64,000 nucleotides of DNA from Lichina pygmaea (GCA_963422465.1 OY730173.1:372001-436000); one strand, 5' to 3'. Shown: positions 21,601 through 34,676, counted from the first letter of the stretch. Notes: generated from the letters alone by a model not told the origin. Made by a program: numbers and translations.

Positions 21601-24600
21601 GACGTCGTGCTACGTTGGGGGCATAGGCTGGTGTCTTGGTCTGCCACTACATCTCAGGCCACGGCGTCGGGGGATCCCTGCAGTGCGAACGACTGCCGGG
21701 GGGAGGTTCAACCACGTCCCAGTTTCCCGGTCCGCGCTGTCAAGCATCCGATTACGAGCTCGATCCGGCTCCGCCGAAAAGGACGCGACCCGAGACAGCA
21801 AGACACGTACTGTATGCCGGCCAGCGGGACAGGCCATCGTACAGTACGTACGCACCCTACGCATCAAGGCGTGGGATGAATTATGTTCAGCGGATTGCAA
21901 GGCATCTGGCGCGCAGGCCAGAGCTCAGGCAGCCTGCGCGTCTTTCTTCCGCTGTTAGGCCAGCATTTTTTGCCTAAACAGGACTGCCTTTGTTTCTTTC
22001 CTTTTTCACGATATTGCCAGTGCAAAACTTGCACACGTGCCCGTGTGCCGCTGCAAGCGGAGCCGTCAAGCACGGCCGTGCTCGGCCGAGAAGCGGTAAT
22101 TCCCGCACGGACAGCTTCGAAGCTTCGATTCCATCACTTGGCGGAACCCCTCGTTTCACTCCCGGGAAAGGTTTCGCACCCGTCGGACCCCTGTGAATGG
22201 AAGAAGGTTGATGATGATGATGCTAATGCGAATTCAGACCAGGCACAGCTTGACATCTGGGTTGTTCACGTCCGAGTCAGACTCGGCGCAGCGCAATTGG
22301 CCAGTGGCTATCGAAGACAGCAAGAGAGGGAAAGGAAGAGAGGAAAATACCCAGCCTCATGCTGCACGACGATGTAATAGCGTGGGGGGCCTTTGGCTCC
22401 CTCTTGTTTCTGCGACCCCTCTGTGGGAGGACGTTATAACCACCTTCATGTCGTCACAGCCTGCTCGCGGATGATCCGCCTTGTCCCGCCCGGGCCATCG
22501 CCCGGGGACAGACACTCCATTCGCTGCTGTGTGACCTCGAGCCCGAGGATGAGGCTCTCTCCCCGCGGGGGATGCATTTCAAGCCTGTCTGTTCCCGGCC
22601 CCGGGCCAGGATGCTGATGATGACGACGATGCGCCGGACATGCCGACAGGGCCCACCCGTGCGCGGACGACCGTGACTGCCGGATCAGCCAGCGTGTGTG
22701 GGCCGACGGGGTTGCCGATCCCGTCAATCGGCCCAGCACCACCGCCACAACGGGAGAGCCAGGGCTCGCAAGCCACCCACGCCTTGCGAGGATCACCTTC
22801 CCCCCCCCCGCGTCTCGCAAAGGATTCTGATCGAACCGCGGCCCAAGCCGGCCCCGGCTCTGCTCGGCGAGTGGGCGTAACCGCTGCCGGTGCAAGGATG
22901 GTCCCGCGCTTCGAAATGCTATTCGGTTCCACGGAATCTGGCTGTCGTCCCCCCAGGGCGCAAACCGTTGGACAATGATAAGATTGCGATTCTCTTCTGC
23001 AATTGCCGCCAAGGCTTCAACGGCATCATCAGTACTTATGTACTAAGATGTATCACGCCGGAAGCGTCGAAGCAGCGCTCTTCTTCGACGCCGATTAGCC
23101 TTTTCCAGTTGTCGCCACGCCGGCCTCGTCCCCCTTGGGCCCCTTTGGTCACAAGATTGGGGATGAGAGGTCTGGTTTGCTGCATGGGACTGCCGTCTCT
23201 CGCTTCAGGGAGTGGTGACAGCCTATCACCCTGCTCATGCGCTGCGGGGCCGAGGAGCGCTGGATGTGGGACTCTAGATAGCTTCAGCCGGAGACAATGC
23301 GCTTCGGTTCCCTCCCTCGACATTCAGCTTGCGAAGGGACTATTCTCGAGAACGACCCCAGCGGAAGTCACACCGCCAATGAGGTCTTTGAGGGGAGTGA
23401 TTTGGCGCGACGCATGGATTGGGATGGAATCCATCTGTCGATGCATGTCTTGGCTCCCCCTACGGTATGCTCGGACAACGAACGCAGCGTTGTGGCATGG
23501 CAATGGTCTCCCAACCAGAAAAGGACTGGCTGATCCTTGTGTCGGCCGTTCTATGCCTTGGCAATGTCGTGCCTGCCTCCCTCCAAGAGGCAGCCATCCA
23601 TGTCGACCAGACTTGAGATAACACACGTGACGGGGCGATGAAGACGTCTCCGTTGCTCTGTACCTGACCGGACCCATATCCCGCGGGTTGCGAGGGCTGC
23701 GCTAGTGGTCCGATCAATTCTACGAGTGTTCGTTCGCATCAGCGTGGTCGGGAACGGGATCCGATGAGAAGCGATGGTGGTTCTGGTAGACGACGCAATC
23801 CTGCAAGGCTTGCAGAGCGCTTTCACTTGCGTGCCGTACGGTACCAGCTTTGAAACGGGACTCTACCAGTGCCGTTGGTCTCACGTCTTTTCTCCGAGCT
23901 CACCAGAAGGACTTACAACAACAAACCAGGATGACAGGCCGACAGGGTGACGGGCTAACAGGATGATGGGATGGCAGGATGGCCTGGTCCACAAAGCGCT
24001 CTCTGCCGAGTCATGCAGAAATCAAAGCAGCCTGTATAAAGATCTCTACATATCAAGTTCCGTAAGCCGGGAAGACGTACGTGCACCAACAGTTCACAAG
24101 CCTACGTAGGTAGACTTGTTTCAGCTAAGAAGAAGCACACCTTCCTCCGACAGGCCCGTTCGTACTCCCGTAGTCATGACAGGTACTTACGTACCGTAAT
24201 TACTAGCTACCGGTACCGGTACAGTACAGTACACACCAGCCAAGCTCCTGTACTCGCCTGTAAATCCACATCAACCCACATTCTTAGCAATGCTACTTAC
24301 GCAGCAGACCGCAACATCCATCTTCACTTATAAGTACTTACTACTCACCGCTCGTACAGCCAGATGCCACAACTGACGATCCAAAACCCCCCAAATTCGA
24401 ACATGTCAACCGACACTGGAGTCAAGAAGGCGACTTCCCGACGAAGGAGCCTCGAGATTAGGCACTTCCGGAAGCTTCCCGGGTATGGGAGTTGCGGAGA
24501 CAGGCAGGTCCTAGAAGGTTCCTCTTTCGTTCCGTCCGTCCGTCATTACGTAGATCTTTCTAGATTCTTCATGGATCCAGGCTACGGTAACGCCCGAGCA

Positions 24601-25832
24601 GAGCGACTGTCTACGCAGTCACACTTCTTTGTGGGGAGCAAGGATCATCGATACGATGGCTGATCGCGCTCTTCCTGCGTCTCGGTCAACGTAAAAGTAT
24701 CGTAGGTGCTTGAAATGGTGATCTCCAGAAGAGTGATATCCGGTGGGATGATATTCTGTTCTGCGATAAGGACCACTCGGTCTTGGTTGACTGGTTATAG
24801 CAGGATAGAGGCTTAGTCTTGACCACCAACACATTGTCCTTCAGATGATATGATCAGTCGGAGGATTCCTTCTGGTGTATCAATGTAGTGCCGTTTGCCT
24901 AGTCTTGTGATCGTCTTGTGGTGCTTTCAGTTTTTCTTCGGGAGGAAGAGGCCGTGGGGGGAGTGTGGAGGGGGGGGGGGGGGGGTAACAGGGAGAAGAG
25001 GGGTATCACACAGCTAGTGAGTAAGAATGTTGGTTCAGGAGAATACTCAACAAGATGATTCCTCGTGGGTGCAGTGCTAGACACGGCAAGTGGTCCAGGC
25101 AAAGACAGGGGGAAGAGTGTTTACGTGACATGTATCCTTGACCTCAAGATCGTGGAAGCTTGCGCACACTCGAACCAGCACGACCGTGAGAGGAGCCTGT
25201 ACCGTACAGTATAAGGTGCTTGTACGATGCGTCCCAGGACTCGGACGAGGACGCTACAGTGCTTCGTGCAATCGTAAAACCGTGTAGCAGGTATATATAT
25301 GTGTGCACTTGGGAGACAACTCAAGAGGCTCAAGACTAGAATACCACGTCGAGAGAGAGACAGTTATTGCCAGGTCGGACCCAAGAGATAAAAAGCACAG
25401 AAACGAAAACCAGGATTGCGAAGCAATATCGTGACATTCCTCTCCTTCTAATTGTTTGCTCTGGCCCCTTTCTGTCTGGCTCAAACGTGATTCTGCAATT
25501 CTGCTCAAAGTGCCCTCCCCAAAACTTCTCTCCTCTAGCATAGAATTCCGGTTCGATCGTCTCGTGACTGACATGTGGGCTTGCCCTGGGCGTGTCCTGA
25601 AGAACATACTCCGTCTGCTACTTGGCTGACGGTTGAAAAGGAAAGAAAGGAAGGTTGAAACGTCGGATGACGGTTCAAAACGACATGGATACATCCAACC
25701 GTCATGGCTCGCAGCCCGCTTTCATCCCCCACTCGCGGAAGGAAAGAACGCTGGAGGTAGCAGAAAAGAATACAGGGAGCCGGTGGCCGGACGGTGTTCG
25801 TTTCCAGAGTAGCCTCTCTAGTGCGGACGTGG
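18699..25832. other. 7-kb gene-poor region
   Basis: No conserved domain, splice-consistent chain of exons or RNA gene was recognised. The longest frames (243 codons plus at 22890-23621, 208 plus at 19689-20315, 188 minus at 22446-23012) overlap opposing frames and show no family features. 18900-19350 and 24050-24240 are dense in GTAC/TACGTA words. A run of 16 G lies at 24970-24985. 25700-25832 is the 3' flank of the phosphatase. A lineage-specific or decayed gene could hide here. Confidence 0.4.
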
Positions 25833-28092
25833 TCATGATGTGGACGTTGACGATCCCTCGTTTCCCGCTCCCGGACCGGGTTCTTGATCTCGCCTCGGTT
25901 CGATCGTGGGATTGTTGCTGACGAACGAGAGTGTCGTGGCGGCGCTTCCGCCGCCCGTGCCAGGTGCGCCGCCGCTGCGTGCCTCGTTGCCGCTGCTGCC
26001 TTCGACCGCGCCCTCTCCGCTCTTCGTCGTTCCAGCCTCTTCCCGGCCCGGCTGGTCCTGTGTCGGAGCTTGGCTTGGCGCCTTCTCTTTGCCGTTCGGT
26101 TGCTGCGGATCGAGGCCCTTCCCCTCTTCTCTCAGGACCTTCTCTTTGGCCTCGAGCACCTTGGCGTCTGCCTCGGAGATGCCGCCGGGCTTCGACATGC
26201 CCGGATCGCCCTCGACCCCAATCGGGTCGGAGCGCCGCTCGACCCTCTCGCGCAGAGCGCTGCTGTCGAGACGCACAATCATGCAGGACAGATTGTCGGT
26301 GCTGAACCGCGACAGGGCGTGGTCCACGAGAGCCTTGCTTGCCGCTTGCGGATCTTGGACGTTTCGAACTAGATCCACCGCTTCCTGGTCCTCGCAGACG
26401 TCCCAGAGCTGTCGAGCCAGACGAAGTCAGCTCGGCGAGGTGGTAGTACGGCGCTCAGAAAGGAGGAGATCTTTTGGCAACCGGATGGGGCGAAAGACTC
26501 ACGCCGTCACACGCAAGAACGATGAACTCGTCCTGATCGGGTTTGATGACCGTCTCGGTCGTGTAGGGATGACCGGTCACCAGGTCCTTCATGTAAGCGT
26601 CGCCTAGAGCTCTGGTCACGGCGAGAACGCCGTTGACGCGATTGTTGAGGATCAGACCGCCAGCGCTCGAGACGCGCTTTCCCTCGTTCTCGTCGCTGCC
26701 CTTGTGATCGTACGACAGACGGAGGGCTTTCCCGTTCCGACAGAGGACGATCCGTGCATCTCCGACGTTGGCCGTGTAGAGAACACGTTGGCGCGTCGCA
26801 TCCTGCTGCAGCCGACTGGTCGGATTCGATGCCGAAGGGCTGGCGTGCGAGCCTTCGATCGATCTCGCATTTGTGGGTTGGCTCTGACCGGACTGTGAAG
26901 CGGGATCGATGCCGCCGCCGCCGCCTGATTGCGATGTATCGGTAGCGGCAGCGGCAGCGGCGGCGGCAGCAGCGGCGGCGGGACCGAGCGCCGACGAGCC
27001 CGTCGCGGACTGCCCGCCCGGGATCCGATCCTCCCAGCGCAGCACGGCGATGACGGCGGTGCAGCCACTGTTCTTCAGCGGCAGCTTCTCGAGCTCGTGA
27101 TCCACAGTCACGAAGGTCTGGTCGAGCAGCTCCGGGATGGGCGTGTTGGGGTGCTTTCGGATGGCGTCCTCCAAGATGCTGTGCAGCTTCTTGCCGCACC
27201 AATCGGCGGCGAAGGTGCCGGCGTGACCGTCAAAGACGGCAAAGTACCCATTGTCAGTCTCGACAACCTTCGAAGCCGGGTCGGCCGTGTCGGACGCGTC
27301 GGCATCGGGATCGCAAGCGGCGCCGGCGGCGCCGGCGGCGCCGGCGCCGGCCGGCTGACCATGCAGGTGGGGGGCTGGTGTGCTCAAGAAGTTGTAGAGG
27401 TACGAATGCGTGTCTTCCATGGTCCGACGACATTTCTTGTTGCGGTCCTCGGTGACGCCGACGGTGAAGGTAGATCGCGCGCCCGGGAGGGACTCGCCGG
27501 CGGAGTTGTTGTGCGGGCCCTGCGGCACGGCGAGGGCGGGATCCTGCTTGCCCAGCTGCTGAATGGGGTTCTGCTGATCGTCTTCGGTCTCGGCGGTCGA
27601 CGGAGCGCCCAGATGGGACGACGCGGACGATCCGGACAGATGCAAGGAGCTTCTGGCGCTCGCCAGAAAGGAGCTCGCCTTTCCGCTGCGGCGCTTCTTC
27701 TCCCCGCTCACGACGGCGTCGTCGGTCGATCTCCGGCCCGGCGATCCGTCGCCGAGACTGTGGCGTTTCTCTCCACCCGACGACGAGCCGTCCACGGCGG
27801 CACCATTCGGACCGTTGCCGGCGCTGTCGTTGCCGTCGTCCTTGTCGTTTGTCGCGAGCGACGTCCCCGCGCCCCTCTCGTCACCGTCCTTTGGCTCGGA
27901 TGGAGGAGAATGGCCGAACATACGGTTCAGCAACCCTCCCTGGCCGGAGAGGCTCCTCCGTTTGCTTCCTGCCAGCTTGTCGAACGTACCGCTGTCGTGC
28001 CTCCCACCGTGGTGCACTAGGCCTCGCTTCAGGAATCTCTTCGCTGCCGACGACGTCGAGTCTTGATTCCTGACAGCAGCTTTTCGGCGCAA
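25833..28092 (-). CDS. ptc1: Protein phosphatase 2C, Ptc1-like
   Basis: The main exon runs to 26503 and joins 26408-25833 ([20 protein letters not shown]). PP2C motifs are complete: [52 protein letters not shown] and [11 protein letters not shown], giving the Asp ligands of the two-metal centre. It removes phosphate from Ser/Thr; in yeast Ptc1 damps MAPK pathways such as Hog1. A long Ser/Gly-rich N-terminal extension (about 190 residues) and an Ala-rich insert (26940-26985) interrupt the fold. The frame extends upstream to 28092 without an ATG and meets a stop near 28113, so the start is either in an unseen upstream exon (possible acceptor GTCAG near 28074) or the ATG at 27921. The low-complexity C-terminal tail ends TSTS. 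Confidence 0.88.
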
Positions 28093-28982
28093 ACAGAGTC
28101 TGTTCTTGCGCTACCGGACAAGCCTTGGGCATGCGAAGCCTGTGCGGAGGTTAGGGAAGTGATGGCAGATTGGCCGTCCCAGGCCGATCAGGCTTGTTGG
28201 CGACGGAAGGTGCAAACCTCGAGGCGCCCGAGACCGATTGGGATGTTGCTTCGCAACGAGGGAATGCCGCATCCGATCAAGGACCCAGAGGTGCCCAGTC
28301 CTTCCGAAGCGCAAACAGCAGTAGGCTGGAACGACTAGAAGAGAGTCGTCTCGGCGATGGAACACTCACCACCGGATGTGTCAGTGCTTTCAGGTCAATG
28401 CTCAAGAGCACAGATTACCATGCGCGGGCCTCGGATTCGCGTCCGAGGGTCCGGTGATGATCCTTCGGGGAGTCTTATGGTGTTGATGCTGAGGACTGTG
28501 CCAAGTCGAGTGGCCGTGAGTCGTGATGGCGAGGAGCGGGATCCCATCTGGGTCCCGTGATCGTTTGGGTGCCTGGCTGCCTCTCTGGCTCCTTACAACT
28601 CTACCGGTACACGTACTCCGTACATACGCACGTAACGTACACTTCTTACCGTATCGAGACTCGGAGAGATGGCCGTACGAATCCTGGTAACTACTGTTGC
28701 TATTTCTGCCTACAAGATCTACGTCATGTTGGTTCTATTGCCGCCGACGCTGTCGCCGTCGCTACTCAGCGTCTCCACCGTCGTCATCGTGCCCTTTATT
28801 TATACGAGTGGTACGTTGCGTAGTTGCTCGGGTTGGGACTGCGTAGCACAGCCAGTGCACGACTCCCGCTTTGGGCCTAGCTAGTGCTCGATGACGTACA
28901 TTTGCCGCTTGCGGTCACGGGGTTGCAAGCGCCCTACGCTGAGGAAAACTCGGCAGGCCTGCGAGAAAAAAGACTTGTGAAA
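28093..28982. other. spacer upstream of the phosphatase, no gene seen
   Basis: Probably promoter and 5' leader of the PP2C gene on its left. 28570-28680 is rich in GTAC/TACGTA. Nothing else recognised. Confidence 0.4.
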
Positions 28983-30174
28983 TCAGTGATTGCAGGCTAG
29001 GAAAACAGGCCGAATAGTGGTGAAAGCACCTATAGCACAGCGGCTGACATCTTCTAGACTAGGCGGAGGCTCTACAACTTTTGTAATCACCCGGCTGACT
29101 GCGTGCACCCAACGGTCCCCTTCCAGCAGCGCGCTTTCGACCTGGACTGCAGCCGACTTGAGAAAAGGCGCTGCGTTGTTAGAATCGCTTATGGTCGGAT
29201 CGACGATGGATCTGGTGTCTGCAGATCTGCAGTGAGCTATTTTTTGCTGGTTGAGGTCAGAATACAGCACATCGAACATGGGTTGAAAGGAAGCATACGC
29301 GCCTGCCAGCTGTGCCGCGGCGGTCATGAGTCCTAAGTAGCTGACCATACGTAATGGGCTGAAAATGATATAAATAAAGTGTCTGAGCTCAGCCGGGATG
29401 TTAAACGCTTCATGCACCTTCTTTGTCGAGCGGTGAAAGCATGCAGAACAACATGGTGATGGGGCTGCTACATGCCACGTCCACAGCAAGTCGTGATTTC
29501 AGGCAACGTACAGCATTCATCGCAACGCGGCCTATCTTGTAGTCGAACCTACTCTGAGGAAGTGGAGATATAACAGCTCGATGGCAGTTCATCCTCCTTG
29601 CGACAAGCGAGGTAGGTCCTGACCCGGCATAGGATCATGTGATGGCCATCCCTGGTGCTCTTCGATCCATCTCGATGGCATAAGGAAGCTCCTGACTTAA
29701 GGGCAGCTCGGTTGGAATTAACTGAAAGCGTAATATGTGCTCGCTGGTGAACCGACTCCGGAGACGTAAGGCCCGGCATGAGTGAGATAAGTAACCTCAG
29801 CATCCCGCTAGACTGCTGAATGGGGGTCTGTAGGACGTCTTTCACGCGGTCCAGTAGAAGACCACCGTGAGGAGAGCAAGAGCTCTGTTTGCATGTACCC
29901 CGAAGAAGGCGCCGATGCCTGTCGACATCGAAGCAACAAGAATCACAACCACGGTACAGGGCCTTTCTGAAGATGTGCTGAAGGGAAACCGGAGAAGTCG
30001 AGCTGGGTCCCAAGTTCGGGGCGCGTATTGCCGTCGCCATTGCAGCTTCTCTCGGCCCGGAATGAAGACGGCCTCCTCTCCGGTAGAAACGTACGAGGCC
30101 CGAGGGAGGAAGGAGGTGGAAGTTCTTCGCACATATCCGAGCAAGAGGAAAGCAACGGCCAGCAGGCCATTCAT
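28983..30174 (-). CDS. doubtful multi-exon gene for a membrane protein
   Basis: Not recognised. A frame starting at 30174 reads MNGLLAVAFLLLGYVRRTST, which looks like a signal anchor, and continues to a second hydrophobic stretch (VVVILVASMSTGIGAFFG, ALALLTVVFYW) before a stop at about 29842. A second open frame at 28983-29489 has SPLRMVSYLGLMTAAAQLAG and a helical region (SAAVQVESALLEGDRWVHAV). I could not join them with convincing splice sites. It may be a lineage-specific secreted or membrane protein, a decayed gene, or chance frames. It lies tail-to-head with vps2, which ends 43 bp to the right. Confidence 0.25.
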
Positions 30175-30216
30175 CGTCGTGGTCGCATGAGGGTCTCAAG
30201 CCGGTCTTCCGCAGCG

Positions 30217-31160
30217 TTACCGCCTGAGATTGTTCATCCTGGCCTGAAGATCGTCATCTGGATCCCCACCACCAACGGCCTCGGCGACAGGGTCCTCGGC
30301 AACCGCGGCTTTCTGTATCCCGCTTGGTGTCTCGCCGAGCTGCTCGGGCGGGCCGGTCAGCGGACGAACTGCAGGTTGGCAAATCCACACGACGCATGGC
30401 GGACGACATACCGCTTGTCCCAAGTCGACCCCGATCTCGTCTAGAACCTCCTTGACGACCTCTTCACCCTCGGCCTCGTCCTCGAGCCCCGTGACGTCGT
30501 CAATGGCATCGTCCATCATCTCCTGTCGCTGATCCATGACGTCGTTTTCCTTCTCAAACTCCATAGCTATTCGTTGTAGCGCCGGCAGGTTCATGCTGCG
30601 GTTCATGCTCCCTAGAAGTGTGGTGGCGCCTTTCATGGACTGCATCATCTGCTCGTTGCTGCGAACGGTCTGATGGTCGTGTCAGCCTTGAGGTACGCCG
30701 CCTTCGCAGGAGACCCCCTGACCTGTATCCGCAACGAGATTGCCTGAAGCTGTGTCCGCATCTGATAGAACTTTTGGATGTACCTGTCAAGTACAGACTC
30801 GGAAATCAGCAGCCGAAGCGGCAGGTGTAGGACGCGCTCGTCGATGTCTGGGAAGCGGCGGTCGAAACCATCGAGCTATGCTCACCGTCTCGTCCGCACC
30901 AGATCCTTTGCTTGAATCTTGCACGCTCCGATTTGGCCGTTTTTGGCGCTCTTTTTGATGTCTTGGACCAGCTTCTTCTCCTGGTTCTCTAACTTCACCC
31001 TCTCTCTATCCAACTCCCTCTGCGTCTTCTCCAGCGCCCGTTGATGTTTTCTCAGCCTTTCGGCCGGCGTCATCCGCCTCCCGAAGGCCCATTCTACGAT
31101 CTTGCTTCCACTCGTCAGCCGCGCACGAGGAGTAGCCGGCGATTCCAGACTTACGTTCAT
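30217..31160 (-). CDS. vps2: ESCRT-III subunit Vps2/Did4
   Basis: Five exons: 31160-31155 (only ATG AAC), 31100-30886, 30783-30723, 30669-30412 and 30339-30217, giving 220 aa. Rebuilt sequence is typical: IVEWAFGRRMTPAERLRK, KSAKNGQIGACKIQAKDLVR, R|YIQKFYQMRTQLQAISLR, TVRSNEQMMQSMKGAT, DLGQA|LGETPSGIQ, and a C-terminal MIT-interacting motif DDDLQARMNNLRR. The charged N-terminal core binds membrane and Vps24; the tail recruits Vps4 for disassembly in multivesicular-body sorting. Two introns (54 and 72 nt) are multiples of three and stop-free, so they look like coding insertions but are absent from the family. Length fits the family. Start is divergent from fzo1. Confidence 0.93.
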
Positions 31161-31449
31161 TTGGGCGGCCTTGAAACTCGTACGACGACAGGCTCACATG
31201 CAGAAGAAAATCTAGCTGTTGGAGGGACTGTCAAGCTGCGGATGCTCTGTAGGCGCTAACCTTAGGGGATTGTACGTAAGTCGGAGCCCGTGACGTCTCG
31301 CCTGAGGGGAATGTCTCCGACCCTTTTTCGAACTCACCTTCGCAAAATCCTCTGACCATCCAACACCACACTCGTTCGGCACGCTCACGACAGTAGCCCG
31401 GCGCTCGTTAGATGCGCAACTTGGCCTGAAGACGGCGGAGGTAATCACG
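31161..31449. promoter_or_regulatory. shared divergent promoter of vps2 and fzo1
   Basis: 289 bp separate the two start codons, so both promoters and 5' leaders must lie here (or overlap the partner gene). No clear TATA box seen. Confidence 0.6.
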
Positions 31450-34400
31450 ATGACGGGAAACGGGAAACGCGTGGATCGGCCGCCAGCCCGCGCCGAGAGT
31501 CGCTCGAGCTCCAGAGATGGCAGGCCATCAACGACGATAGATCGACCGAGCTACATGATGGTCGGATCGGCGGCGCCTTCTGCAAGTGCCGACGCTTTGA
31601 TGGCGACGCTGGACGACTCGGGCTACGGAGGTAGCTTGATGGGGGAGAGCTCCACCGGTCCAAGTGCGAGTGGCGGCGGATGGCGGCCTCATCTGGAGGA
31701 CCCTGAAAGGCACAGCGTCGCGAGCCATATCCATCAGCTCCACTTGTACGTCTGGAGAAGCGCTTCTACGATGATGGAACTGGCTGACGTTGGTAGCAAT
31801 CATAACCGGGTGGCTCTGGGTCGCGCCATACATCGAACAATCGAGACGCTCAAGGGCCTTCAAGAGATGAACGCCGCATGGCCCGCTCACTATCCATCTG
31901 TGCAGCGACCAGAACGACCTGCGCCGTCGCACCGTCCCGAGCCTCGACCAGGTCTTCCGCACACTCAAACGACGGCGGGCGCGTACGGCCGTCAAGGCGC
32001 TTTGGGTGGTTCGTCGGCACGACCACAGGGGGTGCGGCGGGCGTGGTCGATGGACACGGAGGACGAGGTGCAAGCCGAATCGAGTTCGGCCGCGGAGAAG
32101 AAGGCAGCACAGGAGCCTCCTCGACTGATCACGCCGCAAGTGGCGCAAGAGTTTTCCGTCCTCAAACTGGACCTGAAGCTCGGAGCGCTTCCGCACGCCG
32201 AGCTAGTGCACTCGCTGGAGAAGCACTCGATCGCGTCTTTGCTCGACAACAAGATCAGCCAGAGCGTGCGACACCTGCTTGCGCTTCGAGACCGGATCGA
32301 GGATACGGCGAGCAAGGTCTTGGTGACGGGCGATCTCAACGCCGGAAAGTCGACCTTCTGCAATGCGCTCCTGCGGAGGAAGCTGCTGCCGGTCGACCAA
32401 CAGCCTTGCACGAGCATCTTCTGCGAGGTGCTGGACGCGCGAGAGAACGCTGGGCTGGAAGAGGTCCACGCCGTACACAAGAACGGCCAGTACGATCGCC
32501 ACGACGAAAGCACCTACGACGTCTATCGTCTGGCCGAACTGGAGAGGATTGCGATCGATAGCAATAGGTACATGCAAGCGAAGGTGTACGTCAAGGACAT
32601 CCGGACCATGGATGAATCTCTGCTCAACAATGGCGTCGTCGACATTGCGCTGATCGACGCGCCGGGCCTGAACATGGATTCGCTCAAGACCCATGCCGTC
32701 TTCGCGCGGGAGGAGGAGATTGACGTCGTCGTCTTTGTCGTCTCGGCCGCGAACCACTTTACGCTTTCGGCCAAGGAGTTCATCTGGAACGCGGCGCGCG
32801 AGAAGGCATACATCTTCATCGTCGTCAACGGGTTCGACATGATCCGGGACAAGGACCGCTGTCAACGGATGATCCTCGAGCAGGTCGCCAACCTCAGCCC
32901 TCGTACATTCAAGGAGTCGGCCGAGCTCGTCCACTTTGTATCGAGCAACGCCATACCGGTGCTGCCAGCCCCGGTGGATGTTGGCGGTCGGGACGGCGGC
33001 GGCGGCGGCGGCGGCAACGGGGGTGTCGGCAGCCGTTTAGGAGGGCCGGGTTACGGTGACGATGACGACAAGGACGGAGACCCCGACGACGATCACACCG
33101 CAGGGAAGCACGGAGAAGCGGGCGACCGAGACTCGAAAGGCAAGGGTAAGCAAAAGGAGAAGATGGAGGAGTTTGAGAATCTCGAGCAGTCTCTGCGACG
33201 GTTCGTCTTGGAGAAGCGTGCGCGGTCAAAGCTCGCTCCGGCAAAGACGTACCTGCAGAACGTCCTCGGCGATCTGAACACGCTGGCGACGGTCAACCGG
33301 GACGTGGCGCAGACGGAGCTCGACCGGGTGACGAGGGAGCTGAGCGAGCTCGAGCCGGCATTTGAACGGTCCAAGCGGGCGGAGGTGCAGGTCAGCGAGG
33401 ATCTGGACCGGACGATCGAGGAGACTTGCTCGGAGATCTACGACGACACCCGGGATGCCATCTCGACGGCGATCGCGCGGGTGGCGGAGGCCGACGTCGG
33501 GATGCCGTATCCTGGGATATGGAACGCGTTTCAGTACGCCGAAGACCTCAAGGTCGCGATGCTGGACCAGATCTCGGACGCCGTGAGGGCGTGCGAGGAG
33601 CACACGCGGGAGCGGACGGTCGAGGGGGTGCACGGCATCACGGCCTTGGGTGCGCTGCATCTCGAGCAGCACCATCACCGTCTCGAGGACGACGACGGCG
33701 GCGGCAACGGCAACATCGACGGCGACGAGCCGACCAACATGGACATGACCTTCCGATCGGATCTCATGTTCCGCCGCAGAAAGGACGCTCTGGCACGACA
33801 GGTCGATGCTCCGATCGAGATGTGGGATTTTGTCGACGTCTCGTCCTTGTTGCACCGCCAGGAGAAGGTCGCTGCGGGCACGGGCATGGCCATGACCGTC
33901 GTCGGTCTCGTCGGCAGCCGGGTCGTCGGCGGCGGGCTCGGATGGATGGACGGTGCGCTCGGCGCCGCCCGCGTGCTAGGTCGGACGAGCGACCTCAGGA
34001 GGCTGATCGTTCCGGGAATCATCTTGACCGGTAAGGAACCGTATCTACGTCTGGAGCTCCGTCTCCGGTTGGATCATCTTTCGCCCACAATCTCCCGACA
34101 GTTCCATCCCCCTACATCACACCTTTCCCTTTTTTTTTTTTTTTTTTTCCTGGCGCTCGAAACTAACAACTAACCCGCGCCCCAGTCATCTTGTCGACGA
34201 GCTACGTCGTGCTCTCGCTGCCGTACTCGCTGCCGCGACGGCTGTCGAGCAAGATCCAAGACTCGCTCGACCAGCTCAACTACACGCACGCCAACTCGCT
34301 GCGTCTGTCGAACGAGGTGCGCAAGGTGCTGCGCTACCCGGCCGAACAGCTGCGACGCAACATGCACCGCTCGCTCGACCGGCTCGGCACGCGCAAGCAC

Positions 34401-34676
34401 GAGACGTCCAAGATCAAGACGGAGAGCGACGTCGCGCGCAAGTACTTTGGTAACCTCGTGCGCGACTCGGCCGATCTGCGCCGCGCCGTCGAGGACGTTG
34501 ACCTCGACGGGCCGGCGAGCCATGGAAGTATGGTTCTCGGTGACGGTGACACCGGGTCTTCCCTGCCCCTTTCTTCTCTTGAATCATCACCATCATCTTC
34601 ATCTCCATCGTCGCCGTCCCATCCACCACGACACGAGCAAGGAGCTATTCTTCGCGAAGCACCAGAGGAGCGGTAG
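31450..34676 (+). CDS. fzo1: Mitofusin Fzo1, mitochondrial outer-membrane fusion GTPase
   Basis: Exons 31450-34030 and 34186-34676 (155-nt intron with CTAAC branch site and T-run) give 1,023 aa. GTPase motifs: G1 GDLNAGKS near residue 294, G2 Thr in QPCTSIF near 319, G3 DAPGLN near 403, G4 VVNGFD near 457 (the variant usual in fungal Fzo1). A Gly/Asp-rich acidic insert follows (33000-33120), then coiled coil (TELDRVTRELSELEPAFERS). Two membrane spans near the intron: AMTVVGLVGSRVVGGGLGW and IVPGIILTGVILSTSYVVL. The C-terminal heptad region ends RKYFGNLVRDSADLRRAVED, VDLDGPASHG. The N-terminal 230 residues are low-complexity. Beyond GPASHG the frame is simple sequence to TAG at 34676; a donor-like GTATGG at 34527 means the true tail may be spliced differently. 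Confidence 0.92.

Noticed and set aside
22890-23621. 243-codon plus-strand ORF
   Set aside because: No recognised motif, Cys/Arg-rich composition typical of non-coding GC-rich DNA, and overlapping minus-strand frames.
26929-28020. 363-codon plus-strand ORF
   Set aside because: Antisense shadow of the PP2C gene, whose catalytic motifs are complete on the minus strand.
30217-30648. vps2 C-terminal exon read as one continuous 143-codon ORF
   Set aside because: It contains 24 residues (starting VCRPPCVVWICQ) absent from Vps2 proteins, bounded by GTATGT and CAG; removing them joins DLGQA to LGETPSG as in the family.
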